64,000 bases of DNA from Jaltomata sinuosa (taxonomy: Eukaryota; Streptophyta; Magnoliopsida; Solanales; Solanaceae), in assembly GCA_003996215.1 (NCBI GenBank), contig QJPP01003512.1:62001-126000 (forward strand). The letters are read 5' to 3'. Below, in pieces: positions 21,596 to 33,054 of this stretch. A model generated the notes under the pieces. The model was given only the letters and a program-made list of their open reading frames with translations. It was not told where the DNA came from and ran no database searches. How positions within the stretch are numbered: position 1 is the first letter of the stretch; every line of letters starts with the position of its first letter. The translations under genes were made by a program, and so were the position numbers.

Positions 21596-22346
21596 TGTAA
21601 CACCCCAGAATTTGGTCCAGCTTTTAAACTTAAGAAATCTTAGAATTTTGAACTTTTCAGAAATTACGGGTCCAAATCACGGACCGTGGTTTAATCCATG
21701 AGTCGTGAAGTGAACCCGTGGTTCAAGTCTGCTGGTTCAGTCTCTGGTTTGACAACCACGAGTTGGTTCTACGGACCATGGTTCCAATTATGATACGTCC
21801 TGTCAACTCGTGAAATCAGATCAGAGGGTTGACTGTTTCCCTATGTTTCACGACTGTCTTCTACGGCCCATAGTTTGAACTACGGACCATCCTGCTAACT
21901 CGTAGAACTTATTCAGAGATCAGCAAAAAAAAACCAAAAACTATGGCTCAGGTATACGGACCATAGTCCATTCTACGAGTTGTCTTGTTGACTCGTAGAA
22001 TCTGCTCTGCAGACTGTCTTTTGGCTCAAGAACCATGAGTGGGAACCACGAGTCATGTTTCATTCTATGACCCATGCAACCCATCCATGGTACCTGAATC
22101 TGGGAAATTTTCCAGCTTTTCTTAATTAAGTCCCAGGGTTATTTCATACATTACTCACCCGTTTAACATCTAAATGATGTCATTTTGGTCAATTTTAGAA
22201 GGGTTTTATTCCCACTTAGCCCAAATTTTTCTCCCATTCTTTCAATCAAGTTCCAAAACAAGAAAAAGGAATTCCATCCTCTCAAGCTTCAAGTTAGGAT
22301 TTCAAGCTCCATAGCATGGGATTCACTCCAAGTCTCCATTCTTCTC
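21596..22346 (+). repeat. Tekay-C 3' LTR, truncated
   Basis: Matches 16194 to about 16910 of the 5' LTR, including TGTAACACCCC, the quasi-palindrome cluster (about 21663-22090) and the leader up to CTCCATAGCATGGGATTCAC. Homology ends at about 22346, where the sequence switches to reverse-strand gag of Tekay-B with no LTR end or duplication. The remaining ~1.7 kb of this LTR is absent from the window. Confidence 0.9.
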
Positions 22347-23597
22347 CATAGCCTGATGTCCCAGATTATGTACCCCTCGAGGACTGACCAGTGTAACCAT
22401 GCTAACTACTATAACTCTGATCAAACGGAGGCCCAACAAAAGTCTGAAGTGAAGACTGAAATGGTCATCTAGACTGACCCTGATGCTATTGTGGTTGATA
22501 TCCTCAGCCCCACTGACATGAACCTCTACCACCAGAGCGGGAACCAGTGTAACTGCCCTGATGGCATGGCCTCTTATCTCTATCCCCGGGGTCCTGACGA
22601 TGAAAATCCTCCATAGTGCGGGCATGGTCTGCTATAGCCTGAAATGGTCACCCACTACCAACTAGTATCTCTGCAGTCTGTCAATGCTCGGTCCTTAACC
22701 CCCAAATAAACTAATGAACCCTATTTGGCTTTGTAGGAATAATCATAGCCCTAAATGGATCCAATTAGTAAAAATGGGTCTCATACTCAGACACTATCAT
22801 AGACCCTTGCATCAACCAGTTCAACAATTCTTTACGGCACTCACAGTCACTCTGAGGTAAAAACTTGGCCAAAAAGGCCTCGTAGAACTCTCTTTAAGTT
22901 AATTGAGGAGACTAAGAAGGTCTGCAAGATACCTGGGCCCTCCACCAAAGCATAGCTAGTCCCTCCAGCTGATAGGTAGTATAACCGACTCCGTGAGTAT
23001 CCAATAGACCAAGATGGTGAAATATATCCTCATAATTAGAAATAAAGTCATAAGCATCCTTACCAGGAGCACCAAAGAACCTCGGTGGGGATAATCTCAG
23101 AAATTTGCCCAAAGCCTTCTGCTCCGAATATGTCATAACTGGGTGAGGAGCAAGAGTCTAAGCAATTATAGGCACTGACAGAACCTGTGCATGGGGAGCC
23201 ACAGTAGCTGGCTGCGATCCTGAACTCTGAACACCCAGGGCTGCCCCCTAAGTGGATGTCTGGGCCATATCAGAAGGCTGACCTCAACCATACCCAACAA
23301 CTGAAGAAGCAAACCCTCGTTATCTGATGAAGGAGCTGGGGCTGGTAGTGATACAAATCCTTTGACTGGCCCTGGTTACACCTAGGCTGCCCCCTGGTCC
23401 ACGGGCTGCTGGTCTAGAACTGGAACAGGCTCATACTCAGCCTCAGGAGCTCTAACTGGTGTCGCCACTCGGGCACATTCTCGATCTCTACCTCTATAAC
23501 CATCCCAGCCTCTAGCTGGTGTTGGGTGTGTTGGTGTCGGGTGTGCTGGTGCCAAAGGCTCACCCTCGTCCGTTATTGAAGATCTTGTACGAGCCAT
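22347..23597 (-). pseudogene. Tekay-B Gag remnant
   Basis: Start MARTRSSITDEGEPLAP at 23597 (minus), directly preceded by a splice-acceptor-like CATAG. A proline-rich N-terminal part (to about 23382) is followed after frame breaks by the capsid segment at 23136-22912 with KALGKFLRLSPPRFFGAPG, DAYDFISNYEDI and GVGYTTYQLEG, which is close to the Gag of Tekay-A. The C-terminal, glycine/serine-rich pre-nucleocapsid part lies around 22560-22350. The gene is cut by the junction at 22346 before the zinc knuckle. Confidence 0.8.
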
Positions 23598-23809
23598 CTA
23601 TGAATGAGTGAACTAGAACAAATGAGATTCTAAGAAACCATCTAGTATAGGACGCATGATGTAAAAGCAAGAAAATATTCATGTTTCCTAAAATTCCTCT
23701 GTAGCCTCCCAAAGATAGAGTATGGATATCTCTGCCCCGACCGCAGGACTCTACTAGACATTGGCTCCTATACCAATGACACCGGTGAATCTAGGCTCTG
23801 AGACCAAGC
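23598..23809 (-). other. Tekay-B untranslated leader and primer-binding site
   Basis: Between the LTR (from 23810) and the gag ATG. The PBS in element sense reads CTTGGTCTCAGAGCC at about 23794-23808, a decayed form of the initiator Met tRNA site. The acceptor-like CATAG touches the gag ATG. Confidence 0.65.
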
Positions 23810-25994
23810 AGTCAAGACCAAATTTTTCTAGTCATGATGGCACCTACGACCCCCTGTAGGTGAACCAATCTACATAGCCTGAAATGGCTATTAACGGGCT
23901 ACTAGCTAAGAAAGCATGCATAAGAAGCATAATAATCGGAAGCAAGATAAGGAAAGCAAAGAAAAAGGAAATAGTCTAGATATATATATATATGGAAACT
24001 ACACCATCCCACGACCTGGTATCAAAAGTAATGGAGCCACTAATAAATAAATAGAGTATAAAAGGTGTGAAAGTAAAATATACAAGTGCATCTGAATCTA
24101 CAAAAGAGTCAACTGCCAAAAGAAGAGATATAGCTAAACCCCAGTTTCTAGGACCTCACTTTATGTCTCAGATATCAAGGTCTGTACGAGTCCGCATCAA
24201 TGGTGATAGCTAACACTAGGATCTGCACCCGGAAGATGCAGAAGTGTACTATGAGCACTAATTGCAAAGCAATGGGTATCCAGTAGGCATCATAGGTCGA
24301 CTGAGCATATATAATTTATTAGAGCAGTATAAAGCAGATAACAAAGAAAGTGTCACATCAGCAAACAAAGATAAGTACACGGAAGCTAGCAACAGGAAGA
24401 ACGCAAAGAGAATACAAGTACACTATGCTAGCCATAGAAGATATATCACAAAACATAGGTGAAAGAATAGAGAACGCACATGGATCCTTGCAACAACCAA
24501 TATATAGAAAGTTTAATGAACATAGTAGTAAACTAGTAACCTCAAATAATGGGAGAGAAGGAAAAGAAACTAAACATAGACATGCTTGCAATATAACTAA
24601 CAAGGTAAGGATGATCGTAAAGTAAACCAACAAGTAACTATAACATGAACCAGTAAAACTAATCTACCTACAATCCCAACGGGCGCCCATACAACCGAGG
24701 AAAACATACAAGTGAAAACAGACCCTCCGACATCCCATACTACCAGAGTGTACACTCAACAAATAGCAAACAAGGGCGGAACCATGAAAAGAATGAATGA
24801 TGTGATATGCCATGTCAGTGGTACAATATGCACCTCCTCTGGAGCCAGTAGGCTCAGAAGGTAGGACCCATGGAAGTCTTCCCTCATATACCTCTACTCC
24901 CCCATATACCCCTCCTCCGGTGCTCTCGGCCTATAGCCCCTAGTCTGGATCGGCAAGGTCCATGGAGGTCTTCGAGACCATATATAAACTCTCAATATCT
25001 CAATATGCATACCCAGAATCCATCCGAGTCTAAAATCAATAATAAAATCATGTCTATCGTTCTGGCCTTACTGAGCCTAGTATAGTCTCAGAATTAGTTG
25101 AAAATCATATCTAGCACTCTGGCTCTGTCGAATCTAGTATGAGTTCAAAATTAGTAGAAAATCATGTCTATCCCTCCGGCCCAGCCGAGTCTAATATCAG
25201 TGTGATAAACAATTACAAAATCTCTTTTACTCTAAGAAGATCCATAAATCTAATTTTAAATCCATTCATAACTATTTATAACTGAAGTAGGGCCTTCAGG
25301 GCTATGCAAGGTTTAGAAAACTGGTGATAGTTAGGCCTGCAACCATGTAGTAGTAAACCAATGTAGAAAAACTCTTTTCATGATAATGATAGTATGCTCA
25401 AATACAATCGATAGCTTAATAGATCACAAACAACCTACCAGCCCTACACAAGCTCAATCCGCTCTACAACACAAATAACTAGCTCATCATCATAATTCTA
25501 TGTCCGGGACTCATGGACATTTCCCAATTATCCCACCATCTATGGTCCAAAGGCATATACAAAGGCCGCACTGGGAAGCAAGGGTAATACTACAAATCTT
25601 GCTCAATTACTAAAGCAAACATAGGAAATAAGAACCGACAAAAGGAAAGCAGGAAAGGTCTAGGATACCAACATAGTAAATACAACCCAAAGATGATAAA
25701 TAGTATAATTATATTCTATATAAGCAAAGTCTAAGGTAGGTAAGCTGTAACCTACCTGACGTCTGATGAATAGCTATTGGAAAGCCATCGCCTAAGCCTG
25801 AACTGCTCTAAGAAGCCCCAAATATCAATAAAACTATCAAAAACATACTCTACTTGTCAATACAAAGCTAACGATACCCATAATGCTAATAATTTATCTA
25901 GATCAAAATCCAGGTGAAAAGTGGGCCCATGGGCCTTACAACCTGAAATTGAAAATGAAAGTTATCACAAGGTTCCCAATGTTACCAGGAGCAC
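23810..25994 (-). repeat. Tekay-B 5' LTR, distal part
   Basis: Aligns with 51222 to about 53510 of the Tekay-A LTR, sharing TCATGATGGCACCTAC near the end and the hydrophilic spacer blocks. It contains about three tandem 60-bp units (25030-25200) built on AAATCATGTCTATC and CCGAGTCTA. It is broken at 25994 by Athila-2; the promoter-proximal part continues at 54869. Confidence 0.85.
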
Positions 25995-26159
25995 TGATGT
26001 ACCATGGTTTTGTGGCACTTTTAACACTTAAAACTTGGAATTAGAGTATGTTCTTTAGGGAATTTTAGTAGTTTTGATGTGTTTTTGAGTATTATGTAGG
26101 AAAACATGATTCGGAGACTAAGTGCAGAAAAATACTGAAATTTTGGCTGAAAAGGACTT

Positions 26160-26520
26160 TTATGACTCAACTCCGTGAGTCATGAATACTTCCACGAGTC
26201 GTGGAAGTCAGTTTTGAGAAGATTACTATAGATGGTTCTGAAGCCTGAGTTCTACGGGAGGTTTCCATGAGTCATAGACCTGTTCACGAGTCGTATTTCT
26301 TATATGTGTAAACTAATCAGAGAATGAGCAAAAGTTCTGAGATTGATTATGTTGTTCCATGAGTCGTAATTTAATCCACGAGTCATGATTTAATCCACGA
26401 GTCATAGAATGAGCTCGTGGAAGTGAACCTGTAGGATGATAAAACCTCTGAGTTTCACGAGTACTATTGTTGACCCATAGAAGTTTCCATGGACCGTAGA
26501 CTATGTCCGTGGAAGTTGAT
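26160..26520 (+). promoter_or_regulatory. Quasi-palindrome cluster in Athila-2 U3
   Basis: About ten variants of CCACGAGTCGTGG, CCATGAGTCATAG and CTCGTGGAAG within 360 bp, ending some 45-50 bp before the TATA box. The same arrangement occurs in the 3' LTR at 41570-41910. A regulatory role is inferred from location. Confidence 0.5.
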
Positions 26521-26564
26521 GATTCCAGTTTTCCTTGTTTAATTAGGATAGGATTTCTTATGTT

Positions 26565-26572
26565 TATAAATA
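26565..26572 (+). promoter_or_regulatory. TATA box of Athila-2 5' LTR
   Basis: TATAAATA within TTATGTTTATAAATACC; the 3' LTR has it at 41951-41958 and Athila-1 5' LTR at 62270-62277 (minus). It is preceded by the quasi-palindrome cluster and followed by a pyrimidine-rich leader. Confidence 0.7.
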
Positions 26573-27475
26573 CCTTTTCTAGGTTTTCTTTTACATTTTA
26601 CGCTCTATATTTTATAGGAAACATATTCGTACGCTGGTGATATTGATTTGTTCTTGGTTTTGAGAAATAAACACATTCATAGTTCTTGATTCTTAATTTC
26701 ATCTTCATTTATTCAAGTTCTCGGATTTCTTTACTTCATCTTGTAAGTATATGATCATGAATACTTCAACAACTTCTGATTGTTTACTTATGAACATGAG
26801 TAGCTAAATCCATAACTAGGATTGTGGGAACCATGAAGGATTAATGAAGTAGGCAAACTACTTGGTAATTCTAGGGCTGTGTTTATGCATGTATTGTTCT
26901 TCCCTTCGCTTTGATTTCCTTTTAATAGTGCACAATGTTTGAACTCGCCTTATCCTTACCTATCAGACCAATGAGGTAATGGATGGGAAAAGGGTTGTTC
27001 AACAACGGAGATTTGAGGCTACCAACCCTCATCTAATTGCTTGACCTTATCTGGGAATAGCTAATCTGGGATTTAGGGTAAGGGCCATTAAATCATACAT
27101 CCAGGACCAAACCAAGGTGTGTGGTGAAATTCATCTATCTAGGGGACAAACCATTTAGGTGAACCTAACTTACCAATCTTTCATGCTAAGCACCAAGCTA
27201 GTTCACTAACTACAATGCCTTACTAAGTTATGATCTCATGTGGAACACTACCCTAGCCACTTCTCTCATTGATAACAACTCTTGAAACTGTTACTTGTTA
27301 CTTGTTTGATACTAAATTATAATAAATATTTATTACTTAAAAAAATCCCTTTCGTAGGGAAATAAACTGCTAACAGTGAAATTAAACAATAATTGACCCT
27401 AGTCCTACCCCATATTCACATGTGAGATCGACCCCAACCTTCGTTAGGTTCTATATTTGAACAACGACTGCTTAC

Positions 27476-30157
27476 TATAACACCCCAAAAATCCTAAGCT
27501 AATACTCAAATATTTTCCATGAGTGTAATGATCATTTCCCTAGTGTGTTGAGTGCTTTAGATGCGAATCATGTTCATAAGAAACTCCTATCATCAAGTTA
27601 AGTTTCAAGCACCTCAACCAAATAAGTTTTCATGTAAGACTAAACTAAGGTCAACATCAAATGACCATTTATCCTAGAATATAAAGTGTTAGGTGGCCTA
27701 GTACCCACCAACTTAAAGATTTTAGAGTCTTCTTTCCAATGCCACCGACCACGTATTAATTTGAGTCTAGAGTAAAATGTTATGGGTATTTTACTGCAGT
27801 ACTATCAGTGACTACGCACGGGATGACGAACCGTGGTTTTGAACCACGGTCCGTACTGTGACTCGTGATTTCAGACCTGAACCTTAAAAATTTTATATTT
27901 AAAACCACTGGTTGGTTCACGACTCGTAGTCCAAAACCATGGTCCGTAGAGTGACCCATGGTTTGTCAAAATTCAGCTTTTCTTCCCTAATTTTCATGAG
28001 TGACTTGACGGGTCATCATTATGAATGACGGTCCATCCTGTAACTCGTGGAATCACGTTCAGAGAGGTACCTAGTCCTCTAAATTCCATGAGTGGGTTGA
28101 TGATACATCAACACATTCCATGACCCGTCCTTCCAACCGTAGTTCTTGATGATCAGAGGATCTTCATTTCCTAAAGTCAAAACACCGAGTCACAGGATGG
28201 TCCATCGTTCAGAATCACAGACCGTAGAGTGACTCGTGGAATGTAATTCCAGTAGACTCCCAGAAGTTGTTCCTGAAACCATGTACCAGATGACGGTACA
28301 TCATTCACTTTGACGGTCCATAAACTGACTCGTGGTCCCTGAAGTCGAGTTATTTTATCTATTTTTCCAAGCTTAAGTCCAGGGGTATTTTTGTAATTTT
28401 CCACTTTCTTAACTCCTATACTAAGTCGTTTTAAGCGTATTTAGAAGGGTTTTTATTCCCACTTGGCCTATGTTCTCTCCCATTCTTTCAATCAAGTTCC
28501 AAAAGAAGAAATGGAGTTCCATCCTCTCAAGCTTCAAATTAGGGTTTCATCTCCAAGTCTCCATCGTCAAGTCCCAAGTTAAGAAAGCTTCAAGTTCAGG
28601 TATGTGGGTATTCATTAAAGGAATTCCTTCACCCTTATGCACAAAACCCCAATATTCTAAATTGATTTTATGAATTTCTAAATTAGGGTTCTCACCCAAT
28701 TCTCATGGGTTCTTCTGTAAATTGTTTCCTCATGATTATTCTATGAATTCTAACTCTAAATTGTTTGATTTTACATGGAATTTTATAAGTGGTTTCCTAT
28801 TTATGATTTGAAGGCTAACCCTTGTCCAAATTGTGAAATGGTTATGAATTTAGTTTACTAGCATCAATTCATAGTTCTCATCTTTTACCTATATTTCATA
28901 TGAGATTTCTCAAGTGTTTTCAAAATCCCATGCATTGAGAATGATTTGTAGCATGATTTCACCCTATGGTATATTTTCAATCAAAAACCCTATTCTTAAA
29001 ATCTATAAAGCTATGCAAGTGTTGAGTAAGTTTTCTATGATTTTACTACAAGCATAATGAACAAGGCATATTTTCAAATACATGATTTTTAGCATATGGA
29101 TTATGACATGATATGGAGCTTAGGCTCACAGCAGTATATTCATTATTTGTATGACATCTCGACGTTCCATTAATGCTCATGAACTATATTCAAAACAAAG
29201 GTTTGTGAGTTGCATGATAATCCGGCTTTGCCAATATGATTATGATTATGACCAAGATTTGGCATCTAGATATGTCACATGTATGTGAGCTTTATGATAT
29301 GTTTTGGGAGTAGCATTTAGCACCGAGTGATGAGGGTTCTAGATAACCTAAATCTAAAACTACATTGCCACCGTAGGTTGCCCTCTGTGGCCTATGACAA
29401 GATCCTATTATGACATGGTTCTAACCTTGGCTAGTTAGGACAACCTTTTTCGGTGTGGGTGCATGACACTGTACTCCATGTAGCTCAGCATTGTTTAATG
29501 TCGGTTAAGAGAAACTCTCGCATGAATATTTTCAAGTTTTCTAAGTCTTATGATATCTTATTTTGGGGTTTGACCTTTATCTCATGCTTTATTCTTCCAT
29601 TATGATATTTATTTATGATTTCTTCTATCTATGAATGAACTCACTTTTAAGAATGCTTTCAAGTATATTTTTATCATAACCTATGCATATCCCACATACT
29701 CAGTACATTCCATAGTACTGACCACATACTTCTTTGTGATGCATCCTATCATGATGTAGATTCTGTAGCCCGTCCCCAGATTTGTGACTAGTAGATCAGT
29801 AGCACATCCAGCCAGCTTGGTGAGTCCTCCTTATTCGAGGACTTGGAGTTTATTTTCATTTCAGCATTTAGATTGTATATTCAGTATTTTAGTATTTAGA
29901 GTTAGCTGGGGGCTTGTCCCAGCAACTCGCCAGTAGTAGAGGCTTTTAGACATAGAGTCAGATATTTAGTTGTACTCAGATTGTCATTCTTAGACTCTTA
30001 TTTATATGGCAGATTGAGTTGGTAGTTACTTCAGTAAAGCTTCCGTTCTTGTGTTTTGTTACGTTTTTAAGTCATGCTAATGCCAGAGGATTATCTTGAG
30101 ATCACTTGTCATCTTGGGTCCCGTGTTACATCCAGGGGGTAAGCTCGGGGTGTGACA
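27476..30157 (+). mobile_element. Solo LTR of a Tekay-C-like element
   Basis: 2682 bp, flanked by CTTAC (27471-27475 and 30158-30162). It starts TATAACACCCC (G to A change from TGTAACACCCC) and ends GGGGTGTGACA. Internal landmarks match Tekay-C: quasi-palindrome cluster (about 27815-28340), AAGTCCAGGGGTATTTT leader, donor CAG/GTATGTGGG at 28599/28600, and the CAGTACAT...ATAGTACTG inverted repeat at 29701-29720. With no internal region and perfect duplications, it is the product of recombination between the two LTRs of one inserted element. Confidence 0.95.
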
Positions 30158-30200
30158 CTTACGCTTCTAAAAGGAGGTTTAATTTGGGCGTATCAAATTT

Positions 30201-30218
30201 TGGCACCATTGCCGGGGA
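30201..30218 (+). promoter_or_regulatory. Primer-binding site of Athila-2 (Asp tRNA type)
   Basis: TGGCACCATTGCCGGGGA, a few bases after the 5' LTR end, close to the TGGCGCCGTTGCCGGGGA used by Athila elements (complement of a tRNA-Asp 3' end). This supports the clade call made from the proteins. Confidence 0.85.
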
Positions 30219-30327
30219 ATATAGTTTAGGATTAAGAAAAATTGTGTTTATTTCACTATTAGTCCCTATTTCCTAATTTTACTTTTTCTGTTGTTTTTGT
30301 TTTGTTACACAGGTTTCACACTTGTGC

Positions 30328-31970
30328 ATGCCCAGTACAAGGAGTCAAGGCAATACCTTGATCCCATATGATCCATAACTCCAATGAACTCTGAGAAGCA
30401 TGGTTAAAGAGGGGGTTTATGAGACACCTGAAGAGGCCACAGCTCAGATGTTGGCCGACGAAGAGCAAAAGAAGGCAGAAGAAGAGGCCCAAATTGTTGA
30501 AGATGCTCAGATTACCATAGACCTTGTAGCTTAAAATGCGGTAGCTGAGCAAGCAAGGCAAGCACGACAACAAGCTGCCAAGTCGCACTAGATGCTCAAG
30601 CTGTGAGAGACGAGGCAACTTGATACAACACACCTCAAGTTCCAGTCGCCCAAGAGTTAATAGAGGAAGACAGATGCAGCAACCCCAACACATCCCTTGG
30701 TACAATGTTGATAATGATGATGCAGGGACAACTGTCCCCATAGTATTGAAACCGTTGGTCTATGGTGTAAAGTTTGATATTACGAGCACTATGACTGAGC
30801 TATTGAACCTGAAGGGATTATTTGCTGGAAAGCCCACAGATGATGTGAACTTGCACTTGACAAACTTTAAGGGGATATGCAGGGCCAACAACTTTCTAGG
30901 GGTGGATCAAGATGCTATCAGATTTTGTCTCTTTCCATTTTCATTGACTATAGAAGCAACACGTTGGCTTGCGAAACTACCTGACGCTTTTATATTCACA
31001 TGGCTTGAGCTATTAGTTTCTAGAGAGATTCTTCCCTCCATCTAAGATGTTGCATCGAAAGAAGGAGATTTATAATTTCAAATAGCTTCCCACGAAGGCA
31101 TTATATGACACATGGTTGTGGTTCAATAAGAAGCTGAAGCAAGTTCCAAATCACGGAATCCCTTTGCACCACTTGATGGAGATCTATTACAAAGTATTGA
31201 ATGCAAACATTAAGGTTGTAGCAGATACAGTAACCGGGGGAGCATTTATGGAGAATACTTATGTTAAAGCCTCTGAGATGCTTGATAAAGTTACCAAGAT
31301 GAACAGGGCCTGGCATACGAGAGACGCTGAAAGCTCAGCAGGAACTCATGCAGTTGGGAAATCCATTGACCATGAAGAATTCCAAGAAATTTAACAAGGC
31401 TTCGCAACCCTACAAACAACTATAGAACTAATTGTAAAACAAATTCTTAGTGGTGGTTTGGAGAAGGTGAAGGCTATTTGTTCACAAGGTAGAGCACCTA
31501 GACAGGATGAGTACGACTCTGATGAAGAAGCAAATTATCTTGATGATCAAGTGGTGGGTTTCTGGGACAATGGGCAAGGAAATCAAGGTTGGAACACGAA
31601 TAGAGGTGGCAACTATAAACGGTCGGGATACAGAGATAGGAGGAGGGGTAGAGATGGTGACTGGAATTAGAAGGATGGCTACAAGAATGATAGAAGTCGC
31701 TTGTATGTCCCTCCTAAAAATCGCAAGTCAGGACCTGAACAACCATCCATGAGGGATCTGATTAACAAGGTATTGCAAAAGGTTGATTCTATGGATGGAA
31801 GTATGAAGGAGATGGTGCGTTAAACTCTCGAGTATGAGTCAAACGGTTGAGGCTCATTCTGTCTCCATAAAACAAATTGAGACTAAGATGCACCAAATAT
31901 CTACAAACATGAATCCGCGTCAGAAGGGTACTCTCCTAAGTGACACAATTCAAAATCCAAAGAATGATTG
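30328..31970 (+). pseudogene. Athila-2 Gag remnant
   Basis: Gag forms the virus-like particle and packages element RNA. The start MPSTRSQGNTL at 30328 matches Athila-1 (MPNTQSQGKPL) and lies 15 bases after a splice-acceptor-like site. An Ala/Glu/Gln-rich helical part follows. From about 30765 comes the core retrotransposon gag domain (VKFDITSTMTELLNLKGLFAG, FCLFPFSLTIEATRWLAKLP), continuing at 31116-31394 (WFNKKLKQVPNHGIP, ADTVTGGAFMENTY). The C-terminus (31458-31670) is Arg/Gly-rich (GYRDRRRGRDGDWN) with no zinc knuckle, as usual for this subfamily. Several stops (first at 30376) and frame changes inactivate it. Confidence 0.85.
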
Positions 31971-31977
31971 ATAGTAC

Positions 31978-32822
31978 ATGGCTGTGACTACCCGAATTGG
32001 GAAACAGACTATTGATCCTCCTATGTCTAGAGTTGTTGATGAGCTGGCCGAGCCTGAAAAAGATGATGTTGAGATTATGGTTGATGCTGAAGAAAATGAT
32101 AGAGTTGAAAATCCAAGCGAGAAGAAGTCTTCTTATTCAAAGGTAAAGAACAAGGAGGTTTCATCGGTCTTAAAGCCCATGCCATTACCTCATCCACCTT
32201 ACCCACAGAGATTGAAGAAGAACATTGAGAAATGTAAATTTAACAGTTTCATCTCCATGCTGAAACAACTTTCAGTCAATATCCTTTTAGTTGAAGCATT
32301 AGAGCAGATGCCTGGGTATGCAAAGTTTGTGAAGGATCCAGTGACAAGGAAGAGAACTGTGAGTTTTGAGTTAACTGATAATTTGCACCATTGTAGTGCA
32401 ATAACCTCCTATTCTTTGGTGTAGAAAAAGGAAGATCCTGGAGCTTTCGCTATTCCTTGCACAATTGGAGTGTTCTACTTTGCCAAAGCATTGTGTGATC
32501 TAGGCGCTAGTATTAATCTAATGACACTAGCAGTGTTTAATCAGTTGGGCTTGGGAGCCCCAAAACTGACTACAATGTGGCTTCTTATGGTAGATCGCAC
32601 AGTGAAAAGGCCTGTGGGAATTCTCTAAGATGTACTTATGAAAGTGGAAACTTTCATCTTCCCTGCAGACTTTGTGATCCTCAACTGCGAGGTTGACTTG
32701 AGGTTTCCATCATCTTGGGATGACCATTCCTTGCCACAGGATGCACTTTGGTTGACTTAGAGACTGGGCAAATGAAGTTTAAACTAATTGATGAGGTAGT
32801 TACTTTCAATGTCTAACAGTCT
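31978..32822 (+). pseudogene. Athila-2 aspartic protease region
   Basis: An N-terminal linker rich in E, D and K precedes FISMLKQLSVNILLVEALEQ (about 32240-32310), a conserved Athila pre-protease block. The protease core reads GAFAIPCTIG then ALCDLGASINLM, with the catalytic aspartate codon at 32497-32499 intact. Next is QLGLGAPKLTTMWLLMVDRTVKRPVGIL. A stop at 32422 and a frameshift near 32690 break it. Athila-1 has lost the aspartate here, so this copy is the better preserved of the two. Confidence 0.8.
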
Positions 32823-33054
32823 ATGAAACATCATGATAACATGCGCGTGGTTTCAGTTATTGATATGGTTGATGAGGATCAGCTAATAGTGCATGTTGAA
32901 GAGAGACTTGGTATTGAATCACTTGCAGCTGTGATTATGAATTTTGATGGAGACGATATAGAGGAGTGTGATAATATGGTAGAAGCACTTACAGGTATGG
33001 GGTCTTATAGTATGCTACAAAGAAGCTTGATTTGGACCTGAAGAATTGACAGAC

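Larger units (their letters stand above)
16194..22346 (+). mobile_element. Tekay-C: gag-only, Tekay/Del-type LTR element, right end deleted
   Basis: 5' LTR 16194-18613 and partial 3' LTR 21596-22346 begin with the same TGTAACACCCC and match closely. The PBS follows the 5' LTR, a shrunken gag follows that, and a purine tract (about 21583-21591, AGGGGGAGA) precedes the 3' LTR. The internal region is only about 3 kb and has no recognisable protease, RT, RNase H or integrase, so the element is non-autonomous. It sits in the Athila-1 integrase. The expected 5-bp duplication partner of GGATG (16189-16193) is missing because the right end is deleted at 22346. Confidence 0.85.
25995..30195 (+). repeat. 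Athila-2 5' LTR (interrupted by a solo LTR)
   Basis: Starts TGATGTACCATGG and ends GGGCGTATCA. The U3 has a quasi-palindrome cluster (26160-26520, exact CCACGAGTCGTGG at 26192-26204), then TTTATAAATACC (TATA box 26565-26572) and a donor-like CTT/GTAAGTATATG at 26742/26743. The piece 27476-30157 is a Tekay-type solo LTR with a CTTAC duplication; removing it restores the sequence seen at 54820-54840 in the 3' LTR. Confidence 0.92.
26743..30312 (+). other. Candidate leader intron of Athila-2 (now containing a solo LTR)
   Basis: Donor CTT/GTAAGTATATG at 26742/26743 and acceptor after a long T-rich tract (TTTTTGTTTTGTTACACAG, ends 30312), 15 bases before the gag ATG. Athila-1 has the matching acceptor (TTTTGTTTTATTTCTAG, ends 61235, minus), but its 5' LTR donor GT is changed to AT. 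The 3' LTR of Athila-2 keeps the donor near 42130. Splicing is inferred from consensus match only. Confidence 0.45.

Noticed and set aside
22323..22625. 100-codon minus-strand frame
   Set aside because: Shadow frame of the Tekay-B gag linker, and it runs across the deletion junction.
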